Source of the DNA: Chitinophagales bacterium
GTDB taxonomy: Bacteria; Bacteroidota; Bacteroidia; Chitinophagales; UBA8649
Length of the DNA: 64,000 nt
NCBI GenBank assembly: GCA_020635995.1
Contig: JACJYS010000006.1
Span: 62,001-126,000 of the forward strand
Reading direction: 5' to 3'
A program made the position numbers and the translations under genes. Under the pieces are notes generated by a model, which was not told the origin of the DNA, ran no database searches, and saw only the letters and a list, made by a program, of their open reading frames with translations. Position 1 is the stretch's first letter, and each line of letters starts with the position of its first letter. Positions 27,493 to 36,205 of the stretch are shown piece by piece.

Positions 27493-27522
27493 CAAATATA
27501 AAAAAAGTATGAATAACACAAA
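27493..27522 (-). promoter_or_regulatory. Promoter of the Ala/Glu-rich lipoprotein gene
   Basis: TTTG (-33, 27522 to 27519) and TATATTTG (-7, 27500 to 27493) on the minus strand, 18-base spacer; leader about 36 bases, A-rich. Confidence 0.65.
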
Positions 27523-27810
27523 TTATTTAACAAAAAAAAATGTTAACATTTGCTTTGTTATTAATAAAGTTTTAATGAATTAACCATATTGAATTGAAAA
27601 ACCAGCATTAAATGACGATAAAAAAATCATAAAATGCTGGTAAAATGTTATTAGTAAGCAAAAGTATAATAAAAGAGATAATTGCAGTAAAGCTATAGCA
27701 GGTAACTATAATTTTATATAAAAATATTCACTAAAATTTACTTTCATTCCTTCACTCCGCACATACACTCCGTTTTGCTTTGGTAACTTTGCAAAATAAA
27801 AACAAAGAAT
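27523..27810. other. Intergenic stretch with an imperfect hairpin and a -7 box
   Basis: No gene seen. A hairpin at 27601-27641 pairs ACCAGCATT with AATGCTGGT, extended by further imperfect pairs, without a T-tract. TAACTTTG at 27784-27791 matches the -7 consensus and would drive the DUF2779 gene with a leader of about 12 bases; no correctly spaced -33 box. Confidence 0.5.
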
Positions 27811-29274
27811 ATGCTATCTAAATCTAAAATAATGCGAGGCAAACAATGTCATAAATCTTTGTGGTTATACCGCCATGCTTATAATCTACGTGAAATAAAT
27901 GAACAACAGCAAGCTATATTTCAAACAGGAACTGATGTAGGTATTTTGGCTCAAGGATTATTTCCTAAAGGTATAGATGCTACTAAAGGGCATGATTACC
28001 CAAATCTTTCTTGCTATAAACAAACAAAAAAACTAATAGATAATGGGCAAAACGTTATTTATGAAGCTACTTTTGTATATGATGATGTTCTGGTAGCTGT
28101 AGATTTACTGGTAAAAAACGGCAATAAATGGAATTTATATGAAGTAAAAAGCTCTACTTCCGTTAAACCCCAGCATATAGAAGATGCTACTGTGCAATAC
28201 TATGTGGCTAAAGGCTGTGGTATTGATATTGAAAATATTTACATTACCCACCTTAATAATACTTATGAACGCAAAGGCGATTTAGATATTCAACAATTAT
28301 TTACAGCCACAGCAATTACAGATGAAGTAAAAGCTGGCTTAGATACGCTACCCGAAACTATAGAAAAGTTAAAAGAAGTGGAAAAGCTAAAAAAATGTCC
28401 ACAAATAGATGTAGGCGAACAATGTAATACCCCCTACCCTTGCGATTATATGAATTACTGCTGGAAAGATATACCTTATTTTAATGTAGTAGAGTTGGTT
28501 CATAACAGAGGCAAAGCACAACAATTGATAGATATGGGCATTACAGATTTAAAGGATATACCGGACGATTTTCCTTTAACCATAAATCAACAGATACAAG
28601 TAGATGCAGAAAAAACAGAAGAAGATTATATAGATGAAAAAGCAATAAACCTTTTTCTTAATGAAATATCATATCCTATTTATTATCTTGATTTTGAAAC
28701 CATTATGCCCGCTATCCCACCATTAGACAACACTAAACCTTATGGACAAACGGTGTTTCAATATTCCTTACACATAGAAGAATTTGAAAATGCGGAACTT
28801 GTACATAAAGAATATTTAGCCGAAACAGATGGCACAGACCCACGTACTATGTTTTTACAAAAATTAATTAAAGATTGTGGCACAAAAGGGACCGTACTGG
28901 TTTATAACAAAACATTTGAGTGTAGTAGATTAAAGGAATTAGCTACTATTTTTCCAAAATATAATGAGGAAATTAATAATATACTCAACAGAATAGTAGA
29001 TTTAATGCAACCTTTTCAGCAAAAACAATACTATACAAAAGAAATGCACGGAAGTTATTCTATAAAAGCGGTATTACCGGCTTTAGCGCCCCAATTTTCT
29101 TATACCAACTTAGAAATAAGTGATGGCGGTACGGCAAGCAATATATTCTATGCCCTATTTGAAGGCAAATATACCGGCAATAAAGCCAAGGCACGCAAAG
29201 CCTTACTTGAATATTGCCAAATGGATACTTATGCCATGGTGGTAGTAATGCAAAAACTAAGAACAATAGTGTAA
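27811..29274 (+). CDS. Cas4-like iron-sulphur PD-(D/E)XK nuclease fused to a DUF2779 RNase H-like domain
   Basis: 487 residues. N-terminal half: C13, then D98 and E111-x-K113 (WNLYEVKSS), the PD-(D/E)XK core, then C196, C205, C211 and C217 (EQCNTPYPCDYMNYC), a spacing that with C13 suits a Cas4/AddB-type [4Fe-4S] cluster. C-terminal half: YYLDFETIMP (D294, E296) with EYCQMDTYAMV near the end, like a DEDD exonuclease, the DUF2779 domain. Probably a nuclease or nucleic-acid processing enzyme in the cytosol. Neither cas genes nor a helicase partner are near, so it stands alone. Specific role unknown. Confidence 0.83.
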   Translation: MLSKSKIMRGKQCHKSLWLYRHAYNLREINEQQQAIFQTGTDVGILAQGLFPKGIDATKGHDYPNLSCYKQTKKLIDNGQNVIYEATFVYDDVLVAVDLLVKNGNKWNLYEVKSSTSVKPQHIEDATVQYYVAKGCGIDIENIYITHLNNTYERKGDLDIQQLFTATAITDEVKAGLDTLPETIEKLKEVEKLKKCPQIDVGEQCNTPYPCDYMNYCWKDIPYFNVVELVHNRGKAQQLIDMGITDLKDIPDDFPLTINQQIQVDAEKTEEDYIDEKAINLFLNEISYPIYYLDFETIMPAIPPLDNTKPYGQTVFQYSLHIEEFENAELVHKEYLAETDGTDPRTMFLQKLIKDCGTKGTVLVYNKTFECSRLKELATIFPKYNEEINNILNRIVDLMQPFQQKQYYTKEMHGSYSIKAVLPALAPQFSYTNLEISDGGTASNIFYALFEGKYTGNKAKARKALLEYCQMDTYAMVVVMQKLRTIV

Positions 29275-29289
29275 ATTTATAAATTATAT

Positions 29290-30024
29290 TTATTCTTTCT
29301 TATAAACTTTCACATAATCAACTATAAGATAATCGGGTAGTTTAGCATTATTAATATTGCCAGCCCAATCTCCAACTTCTAAACTTAAAATAATGTATTG
29401 GTCTCTTTGAGAAATACCTTTCTTAAACGTTGCGGTAGGTTTGCCGTCTATATAATAAGTATAAGATTCTGGTGTCCACTCTAAACCAAAGGTATGAAAC
29501 TGATAGGAATCAAATTTTCGCATTTTCACTTTTTTGTGTTCCGATTTGTGGTCTTTGCCATAGCCGTCATAGTGTATGGTGTGGTGTATTTCATTTTTGT
29601 GCAATGGCAAAAATTCATAAATATCTATTTCAGCACCGCTTTTAGCTACATCGCCTATGTATTTTCCTAAAATATTGCTTTGAAGCCAAAAAGCAGACCA
29701 ATGTCCTTCTTCATTTTGCAATAAACAGCGTACCTCAAAATATCCGTAAGTAGTTTCAAATTTACCCTGCGTACTTATTATTGAAGAAAAAATAGTATCA
29801 TTTTTTTGTTCTGTTCTTAATGCTAAATAACCTTTTTGAACAGTTGCCATAGCTTCTACATTAAAAGCATCTCTCCTTTTACCTAAATTTCGGTATTTCC
29901 ATTTGTTTAAGTCTAAACTTTGTCCTTCAAAATTATCTTCCCAAAATAGTTTATAACCATTGGGAGCCTGAGCATTAAGTGAATAGCCTAAAATAGAAAT
30001 TAAAATGATTAATATGTAATTCAT
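29290..30024 (-). CDS. Glycoside hydrolase family 16 (beta-glucanase/laminarinase-like)
   Basis: 244 residues from the ATG at 30024, which gives a signal peptide (MNYILIILISILGYSLNAQ); an ATG 10 codons earlier lies inside the preceding gene and lacks it. The catalytic motif ExDxxE is present as GAEIDIYEF, and FEVRCLLQNEEGHWSAFWLQ and FGLEWTPESYTYYIDGKP are standard GH16 segments. Cleaves beta-1,3/1,4-glucans or galactans outside the cytoplasm. No carbohydrate-binding or sorting domain. Its ATG overlaps the kynureninase stop (TAATG), so translation may be coupled, although the two functions seem unrelated. Confidence 0.92.
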   Translation of the reverse strand: MNYILIILISILGYSLNAQAPNGYKLFWEDNFEGQSLDLNKWKYRNLGKRRDAFNVEAMATVQKGYLALRTEQKNDTIFSSIISTQGKFETTYGYFEVRCLLQNEEGHWSAFWLQSNILGKYIGDVAKSGAEIDIYEFLPLHKNEIHHTIHYDGYGKDHKSEHKKVKMRKFDSYQFHTFGLEWTPESYTYYIDGKPTATFKKGISQRDQYIILSLEVGDWAGNINNAKLPDYLIVDYVKVYKKE

Positions 30025-31274
30025 TAAGATTTTAGTATCTCCACAAAACGCCAAACATCCTGAAAGCTATTGTACAAAGGTACAGGAGCTATGCGTATAA
30101 CATTGGGTTCTCTCCAGTCGGCAATAACGCCTGCTTTTGTCAGTTTTTCAAAAAGCTGTTTGCCATTATTTCCTGTCAATAATGATAATTGGCAACCTCT
30201 TTCTTCTTTGTTTTTTGGGGTAATTATTTCAAAACCAAAGTTATTTTGTAGAATTAGCCATTCCAAATAAGCTGTTAATTTTTCGCTTTTAGCTCTCAAT
30301 TTTTCCATACCTACTTCATTAAAAAGTTCTAAGGAAGCTTTATGTGCTGCCATAGAAAGCACGGGAGCATTGCTCATTTGCCACGCTTCAGCACTTTGAG
30401 TTGGTACAAAAGTTTTATCCATTTTAAAACGCGTTTTTTCTTCATGCCCCCACCAGCCGGCAAAACGTGGAATGTCTTTATCTTTAGTATGTTTTTCGTT
30501 TATATAAACTCCACTTACGCCACCAGGACCGGAGTTTAAATATTTATAACTGCACCAAGTGGCAAAATCCACATTCCAGTCATGAAGTTTTAAAGGAACA
30601 TTTCCTACCGCATGAGCTAAATCATATCCGGCTAAAGCCCCTACATTATGAGTGGCTTCTGTTATTGTTTTTAAATCAAAAAACTGCCCGGTATAGTAGT
30701 TTACACCACCTAAAAGCACTAAAGCTAAGTTTTCTTTATGCTGATTTATTGTTTTAACAATGTCTTCGGTTCTTAAAGTATGCTCATTTTCCTTTGGATA
30801 TAATTGTACAATGGCATCATCTATTTTATAACCATGAAACTTCACTTGTTGCTGAATAGCGTAATGGTCAGAAGGAAAAGCATCTGCTTCCATTATTATT
30901 TTATAGCGTTGCTTTGTAGGGCGATAAAAACTAACCATTAATAGGTTTAAATTAACAGTAAGAGCATTCATAGCTACAACTTCATTTTCTTTAGCTCCCA
31001 CAATTTTAGCCAAAGGTTTAGTTAAAAAATGGTGGTAGGAAAACCATGGATTTTTGCCGTGAAAATGTCCTTCTACGCCTAATTCTTTCCAGTCTTCCAG
31101 TTCTTGAGCTATGTATGTTGCCACTTTTTTGCATTGCAAACCCAAGCTATTACCTGTAAAATAAACGGATTCTTTTCCATTTACTTTAGGGATATAAAAT
31201 TCATTTCTGTAGGATGCTAATTCGTCTTCTTTATCTAATTGTAGGGCAAATTGTTCGTCTTGTTTAAAAATCAT
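30024..31274 (-). CDS. kynU: Kynureninase
   Basis: 416 residues, the normal size. PLP-lysine region reads FATWCSYKYLNSGPGGVSG, and the N-terminal VYFTGNSLGLQ, the VNYYTGQFFDL and the GYDLAHAVGNVPL segment are all family signatures. It cleaves (3-hydroxy)kynurenine to (3-hydroxy)anthranilate plus alanine in tryptophan degradation. Upstream neighbour (29 bases away) is the dioxygenase that uses 3-hydroxyanthranilate, so the order in the operon is HAO, KynU, GH16. Tryptophan dioxygenase and kynurenine monooxygenase are not in the window. Confidence 0.96.
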   Translation of the reverse strand: MIFKQDEQFALQLDKEDELASYRNEFYIPKVNGKESVYFTGNSLGLQCKKVATYIAQELEDWKELGVEGHFHGKNPWFSYHHFLTKPLAKIVGAKENEVVAMNALTVNLNLLMVSFYRPTKQRYKIIMEADAFPSDHYAIQQQVKFHGYKIDDAIVQLYPKENEHTLRTEDIVKTINQHKENLALVLLGGVNYYTGQFFDLKTITEATHNVGALAGYDLAHAVGNVPLKLHDWNVDFATWCSYKYLNSGPGGVSGVYINEKHTKDKDIPRFAGWWGHEEKTRFKMDKTFVPTQSAEAWQMSNAPVLSMAAHKASLELFNEVGMEKLRAKSEKLTAYLEWLILQNNFGFEIITPKNKEERGCQLSLLTGNNGKQLFEKLTKAGVIADWREPNVIRIAPVPLYNSFQDVWRFVEILKS

Positions 31275-31303
31275 ATTTTTAAATAAATTTGAATAGTAGT
31301 AAA

Positions 31304-31828
31304 CTAAATAAACCTCTCATCTGCTTCCATTACCGTACCGCATTTGCTACAAGTTCTTTTTTCTTTGTCGGTATAAAAATCTTTAAAGCGTGGCAAAAAG
31401 TCTTTTTCTATGTTGGTTAGTTTAAAATAGGTTTCATGTAGTTTGTGGTTACAGTTGTCGCAAAACCAAAGCAAGCCGTCTGTAGCATCATCTTTTCTTT
31501 TAAGTTCTACCACTAAACCTACAGTATTTGCAGGTCTTATAGGAGAATGAGGAACTTTAGCCGGCAACAAAAACATATCGCCTTCATTAATTTTAACTTC
31601 TACAGCTTTGCCTTCTTCTTGTATTTTTACGGTAATATTGCCTTCAAGCTGATAAAACAACTCTTCACTTTCATTGTAGTGATAGTCTTTTCTGGCATTG
31701 GGTCCACCTACTATCATCACTATATAATCTCCCGATTCTTTATACAGATTTTTATTACCTACAGGAGGTTTTAATAAATCTCTATTGTCTTCAATCCATT
31801 TAGTTAAGTTAAAAGGTCGTTTTATCAT
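31304..31828 (-). CDS. 3-hydroxyanthranilate 3,4-dioxygenase
   Basis: 174 residues. Cupin core with the Fe ligands in KDYHYNESEELFYQLEGN (His and Glu) and LPAKVPHSPIRP (second His). The C-terminus carries two CxxC pairs (WFCDNCNHKL and CSKCGTVMEADERF), the extra rubredoxin-like iron site found in bacterial enzymes. It opens the ring of 3-hydroxyanthranilate to the precursor of quinolinate, feeding NAD synthesis or full tryptophan breakdown. First gene of the kynurenine unit; upstream TACCTTTA on the minus strand is a one-mismatch -7 box. Confidence 0.95.
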   Translation of the reverse strand: MIKRPFNLTKWIEDNRDLLKPPVGNKNLYKESGDYIVMIVGGPNARKDYHYNESEELFYQLEGNITVKIQEEGKAVEVKINEGDMFLLPAKVPHSPIRPANTVGLVVELKRKDDATDGLLWFCDNCNHKLHETYFKLTNIEKDFLPRFKDFYTDKEKRTCSKCGTVMEADERFI

Positions 31829-31906
31829 GGCATTAATTTTTTTATAAAGGTAAAAAATCTTTGAGAGCTAAACTTTCTTTTTCTACATTAATAGTAAAAG
31901 TGTTTA

Positions 31907-32377
31907 CTAAATATTTGTACTTAATTTATGGTTAATTACATTCATCACTCTAAAAAATGCCGTTAAATCATTTTTATCTATACCTTCGGCAAGGTTGTTT
32001 TCTATTTTAAAAACAGCACGCAAAGCTATTTCTCTGTGCTCTTTACCTTTTTTTGTAAGTTTAATTAGCACAATTCGCTTATCTTTTTTATCCGCTATTT
32101 TTTTAATAAACTTCTTTTGTTCCATTGTTTTAAGCACTCTACTTAAACTATTAGGTTCTAAGCCTATGCGTGGAGCTATTTTAGTAACGGGCGTACCTTC
32201 ATCTTCAAAAATAGCCATTAATACAAAAGCAATAGATAATGTAACATCATACTTTTTAGACATCTTGTCGCCTATTTTTTGAATATTTAGCCAAGAAGTT
32301 TTTATCTGATATACAATTAAATGCGAAGCTGCTTCTACAAAAGAATCGCTCTGGTTTAAATCTTTTTTCTCTATCAT
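31907..32377 (-). CDS. MarR-family transcriptional regulator
   Basis: 156 residues. Winged-helix DNA-binding domain about 50-120 (PVTKIAPRIGLEPNSLSRVL as recognition helix; KKDKRIVLIKLTKKGKEH as the wing). MarR proteins are dimeric and respond to small ligands, often aromatic or acyl compounds. It is divergent from the thiolase/FadJ genes with 55 bases between start codons and a dyad in that gap, so it most likely controls beta-oxidation and itself, possibly in response to acyl-CoA. A link to the kynurenine genes just downstream is also possible. Confidence 0.9.
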   Translation of the reverse strand: MIEKKDLNQSDSFVEAASHLIVYQIKTSWLNIQKIGDKMSKKYDVTLSIAFVLMAIFEDEGTPVTKIAPRIGLEPNSLSRVLKTMEQKKFIKKIADKKDKRIVLIKLTKKGKEHREIALRAVFKIENNLAEGIDKNDLTAFFRVMNVINHKLSTNI

Positions 32378-32389
32378 AATTATTTACCT

Positions 32390-32411
32390 TACATTTGCAA
32401 TGCAAGCATTG
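32390..32411 (+). promoter_or_regulatory. Promoter -7 box and overlapping dyad operator of the thiolase/FadJ unit
   Basis: TACATTTG (32390-32397) matches the -7 consensus exactly. Immediately after lies CAATGCAAGCATTG (32398-32411), arms CAATGC/GCATTG, overlapping a second dyad TTGC-AAT-GCAA (32396-32406). The ATG of the thiolase is at 32433 and that of marR at 32377 on the other strand. The position just downstream of the -7 box fits repression by the MarR protein. Confidence 0.55.
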
Positions 32412-32432
32412 ATTTTTCAAAATTAATAAAAA

Positions 32433-33713
32433 ATGAGTAAAAAAGTAATTGTTATAGATGGAAACCGTACACCATTTTTAAAATCGGGAACTGATTATAT
32501 GAATTTAATGAGCTACCAGCTTGGGCAGCACGCCATTAAAGGTTTATTAACCAAAACGGGTTTAAACCCCAAAGAGGTGGGGCAAGTGATAATGGGAACA
32601 GTTATTTCTAACTTAAAAACCAGCAATGTAGCTCGCGAATCGGCTATAACGGCTGGCGTGCCCAATACTACACCGTGTTATACTACCACTATGGCATGTA
32701 TTTCGGCAAATAGAGCTATAAGTTGTGCTTTTAATGAAATTAAAAATGGACAGTATGATTTAGCTATTGCGGGAGGAGTAGATTGTACTTCAGATACGCC
32801 TATTACTTTTAGAAGAGAAATGCAAAAGAAATTATTTGCAGCTCAAAAATTGAAAGGTTTTGGCGATACAATGAAGTTTTTATTTTCCTTAAGCTATAAA
32901 GATTTTTTACCGGAGCGTCCAAAGGTGGCAGAGTTTATAACCAATAGAGTAATGGGCGAAGACTGTGATATGATGGCAGCGAGATTTGGCGTAAGTAGAG
33001 AGGAGCAAGATGAGTTTGCGGTGCGTTCTCATAAGCTGGCAGCCCAAGCGTGGGAAGATGGGCATTTAGGTAAAGAAGTTACACCCGTAGAATTAGCACC
33101 TAAATTTAAGCCGGTAGAAAAGGACAATGGTGTGAGAGGAGATTCAAGTATAGAAAAAGTAGCAAAACTGCGTCCTGCTTTTGACAAAAAATATGGAACG
33201 CTTACAGCTGCAAATTCTTCATTTTTAACAGACGGAGCAGCAGCTTCGCTTATAGCTACGGAAGAAAAAGCAAAGGAGCTGGGTTTAACTCCAAAAGCAG
33301 AAATAGTAGATTATATTTTTACTGGTCAAGATTTATATGACGAACTTTTATTGGGACCTACGTATGCTATTTCTGAAATTTTGAAACGCAATAATTTACA
33401 ACTTTCAGATATTGATGTTTTAGAAATTCACGAAGCATTTGCCGGGCAGGTTTTGGCTAACATAAAAGCTTTAGAAAGTGATAGTTTTGCTAAAGAAAAT
33501 TTAGGGAGAGATAAAGCAGTAGGAAAAGTAGATTTTAATAAATTGAATTTATGGGGAGGCTCGTTAAGTATTGGGCATCCATTTGGAGCTACAGGAAGCA
33601 GATTACTAACTACTGCTGCTAATAGATTAATAGCCGAAAATGGAAAATATGCCATTTTAGCTGCTTGTGCAGCAGGAGCACACGGGCATGCTATGTTAAT
33701 AAAGAAATATTAA
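32433..33713 (+). CDS. Acetyl-CoA C-acyltransferase (3-ketoacyl-CoA thiolase)
   Basis: 426 residues. Active-site C89 (YTTTMACISANRAIS) receives the acyl group; EIHEAFAGQ, SIGHPFGATGSRL and the C-terminal CAAGAHGHAM supply the His/Cys that complete the thiolase active site. Size and the insertion before FGDTMKFLF are typical of the long FadI/trifunctional-beta type rather than of biosynthetic thiolases. Performs the last step of beta-oxidation. Followed after a 280-base spacer by the FadJ-type enzyme. Confidence 0.95.
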   Translation: MSKKVIVIDGNRTPFLKSGTDYMNLMSYQLGQHAIKGLLTKTGLNPKEVGQVIMGTVISNLKTSNVARESAITAGVPNTTPCYTTTMACISANRAISCAFNEIKNGQYDLAIAGGVDCTSDTPITFRREMQKKLFAAQKLKGFGDTMKFLFSLSYKDFLPERPKVAEFITNRVMGEDCDMMAARFGVSREEQDEFAVRSHKLAAQAWEDGHLGKEVTPVELAPKFKPVEKDNGVRGDSSIEKVAKLRPAFDKKYGTLTAANSSFLTDGAAASLIATEEKAKELGLTPKAEIVDYIFTGQDLYDELLLGPTYAISEILKRNNLQLSDIDVLEIHEAFAGQVLANIKALESDSFAKENLGRDKAVGKVDFNKLNLWGGSLSIGHPFGATGSRLLTTAANRLIAENGKYAILAACAAGAHGHAMLIKKY

Positions 33714-33993
33714 TGATAGAAAACAGACGTCAGATAACGTCATTCCTGCGGATGCAGGAATCCCGAAGTCGGAAAAGAAAAACAGGCTAATAGATATCAG
33801 ACGTCAGACATAAGATAATATGAGGTTTAAAATTTAATTATTATTTGCTATAAATTAAATTATATAAAGAAAGAAAGTTCAAGTTTGATTATAAGAAATT
33901 AGAAAAATGATTGAGGGATTAATGAAGTCCTTATAACTCAGATTTATGGAGTGTAACTTCTGATATCTGAATACTAAAAATCTAAACAAAAAA
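33714..33993 (+). repeat. Spacer with inverted CAGAC/TCTGA-type arrays and a possible four-helix-bundle gene tail
   Basis: Left side: CAGACGTCAGA repeats (33724-33734 and 33796-33816), with a small palindrome ATTCCTGCGGATGCAGGAAT at 33742-33761 inside. Right side: TGATATCTGA and ATCTAA (33957-33985), complementary in sense to the left motif. Between them the plus strand reads a short frame ending KKLEKMIEGLMKSL-stop (stop at 33934), which resembles the C-terminus of S23/IVP four-helix-bundle proteins. No intact gene. Confidence 0.5.
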
Positions 33994-36153
33994 ATGAAAA
34001 GAGAAGACGTTTTAAGAGTAGAAAAGAAAAATGGAATAGCTACTATTTGGTTAGACCATCAGATAGAAAAAATGAATGTGGTTTCGCCCGATATGATGGG
34101 AGTGCTTGATGAAGTTTTTCATGAAATAAAAACAGACAATGAAATTAAAGGTGCGGTGATTATTTCCGCTAAAAAAGATTTTATAGCTGGGGCAGATATT
34201 AAAGCTTTTGCCATTGAAAAAAAGGGCGATTTTAAGCCTATAGCCGCAAAAGGACACGCAGGACTTAGAGAACTGGAAGCAGGAAATAAACCTGTGGTAG
34301 CAGCTATAAATGGCACAGCCTATGGTTTAGGTGTAGAACTGCCTTTGGCATGCCACGCTATAGTTTGTACAGATGCTACTCATACAAAATTGGCATTGCC
34401 CGAAGTTAAATTAGGTTTGCTTCCCGGTGGCGGTGGTACGCAGCGTTTGCCTAAAAGAATAGGTTTGCAAAAAGCTTTAGATATGATTCTTACGGGCAAA
34501 AATATCTATCCTTATCAAGCTAAAAAAATGGGTTTAGTAGATGAAGTTTGTAATCATAGCAAACTACACTCTGTAGCCACCCAAATTTGTCAAAAAATAA
34601 TAGATGGAAAATGGAAAAGACCGGAAAGAAAGCTAAGCTTAATGGACAAATTTTTAGACCATACTTCTATAGGAAATAATATAGTATTTAATCAAGCAAA
34701 AAAAGTAAGTGCTAAACAAACGCAAGGCAACTATCCTGCTATTCCTGCTATTATAGATTGTATAGAAACGGGCATTAAAAAAGGAAATGCCGCTGGTTAT
34801 GAAAAAGAACTTGATTTGTTTGAAACCTTAATGCTAACTCCGGAAAGCGATGCTTTACGTAGTCTATTTTTTGGAATGACAGACAATAAAAAGAATCCTT
34901 ACAAAAAAGAAGGCAAGCCAGTTAAAGAATTAAAAACTTTAGGAATGATAGGTGCCGGATTTATGGGGGAAGGCATAGCAGAAGTGAGCGTAATGAAAGG
35001 TATAGATGTACTGCTTAAAGATTTAAGTGCCGAAATGATGCAACGAGCCAAGCAACAAATTTGGAAATCTATAGCAAAGAAAGTTAAGTATAAACAAATA
35101 AGTGATGCTAAAGCACAAGAAATAATTAACGATGTAGCAACAAGAACAACTTATCAAGATTATGACAAAGCGGATATAGTGATAGAAGCTGTTGTTGAAA
35201 ACATGAAAGTAAAAAAGTCTATTTTTAAGGAAGTAGAAGAAAATTGTAGAGAAGATGTTGTTATTGCTACAAATACATCTTCACTTTCTGTAACAGAGAT
35301 GGCAAGCGATGTAAAAAGACCGGAGCAAGTTATAGGCATGCATTATTTTTCGCCAGTACCTAAAATGCAGTTGTTAGAAATAGTAAGAACAGAAAAAACA
35401 TCAGAAGATGTTATTGCTTCATGTTACGATTTTGGTGTAAAGCAAGGCAAAACCGTAATAGTAGTTAAAGATGGACCGGGCTTTTATGTAAATAGAATAT
35501 TGGCTCCGTATTTGAATGAATGTTTAATAATGGCAGACGAAGGAGTGGCATTAGATAAAATAGATAGAGCATTAATAAAAAAAGGATTTCCTGTTGGACC
35601 AATTTCTTTATTAGATGAAGTGGGTTTAGATATAGCCGCTCATGTGGCAGAAAGTAGTGCCGAAGCATTGAGCAAAGGTAGAGAAGGTTTTGAAGCAAAT
35701 GACGCTACTACAAAAATGTTTAAAGATGGAAGATTAGGCAAGAAAAACATGAAAGGGTTTTATAAGTATGAAATAAAAAATGGACGGGCTAAAAAAGCAG
35801 GTATAGACCCAGATGCTTATAAATATTTTAAAGGAAATGGCAGTAAAGAATTAGCCATAGAAGAAATTCAAGATAGAGCACTACTTTTAATGATAAATGA
35901 AGCAGTGATGTGTTTAGAAGAAGGAATAATAAGAAACACACAAGATGGAAATTTAGCAGCCGTGTTTGGTATTGGATTTTTGCCATTTACAGGAGGTCCT
36001 TTTAGATATGTAGATCAGCAAGGTGCAGATAAAATAGTAGCAAGAATGGAAGAACTACAAGCAAAATATGGTGTAAAATTTAAGCCAAGACCAATGCTGG
36101 TTGAATATGCTAAAAATAATAACGAATTTTGTCAAAAAAAATACGACAAATGA
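33994..36153 (+). CDS. fadJ: FadJ-type bifunctional enoyl-CoA hydratase/3-hydroxyacyl-CoA dehydrogenase
   Basis: 719 residues. N-terminal hydratase with oxyanion segment FIAGADIKAF and catalytic Glu candidates E115 and E137 (TAYGLGVELPLAC, LPEVKLGLLPGGGGTQRLP); C-terminal dehydrogenase with the NAD loop GAGFMG at 320-325, IATNTSSLSV and catalytic H450 (GMHYFSPVPKMQLLEIV). Performs steps two and three of beta-oxidation. Domain order is hydratase first, the FadB/FadJ order, opposite to the fused enzyme at 45710. No acyl-CoA dehydrogenase is at this locus. Confidence 0.95.
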   Translation: MKREDVLRVEKKNGIATIWLDHQIEKMNVVSPDMMGVLDEVFHEIKTDNEIKGAVIISAKKDFIAGADIKAFAIEKKGDFKPIAAKGHAGLRELEAGNKPVVAAINGTAYGLGVELPLACHAIVCTDATHTKLALPEVKLGLLPGGGGTQRLPKRIGLQKALDMILTGKNIYPYQAKKMGLVDEVCNHSKLHSVATQICQKIIDGKWKRPERKLSLMDKFLDHTSIGNNIVFNQAKKVSAKQTQGNYPAIPAIIDCIETGIKKGNAAGYEKELDLFETLMLTPESDALRSLFFGMTDNKKNPYKKEGKPVKELKTLGMIGAGFMGEGIAEVSVMKGIDVLLKDLSAEMMQRAKQQIWKSIAKKVKYKQISDAKAQEIINDVATRTTYQDYDKADIVIEAVVENMKVKKSIFKEVEENCREDVVIATNTSSLSVTEMASDVKRPEQVIGMHYFSPVPKMQLLEIVRTEKTSEDVIASCYDFGVKQGKTVIVVKDGPGFYVNRILAPYLNECLIMADEGVALDKIDRALIKKGFPVGPISLLDEVGLDIAAHVAESSAEALSKGREGFEANDATTKMFKDGRLGKKNMKGFYKYEIKNGRAKKAGIDPDAYKYFKGNGSKELAIEEIQDRALLLMINEAVMCLEEGIIRNTQDGNLAAVFGIGFLPFTGGPFRYVDQQGADKIVARMEELQAKYGVKFKPRPMLVEYAKNNNEFCQKKYDK

Positions 36154-36205
36154 CATAAAACCAAAAATAAAGTATTATCTTTGTGGAAGAACAAAGAGAA
36201 TAGTA

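Noticed and set aside
36101..36205. Extended start of the Xre/ParS antitoxin inside fadJ
   Set aside because: It would overlap fadJ by 53 bases and translate through the exact -7 box at 36176; the ATG at 36206 gives the usual family length.
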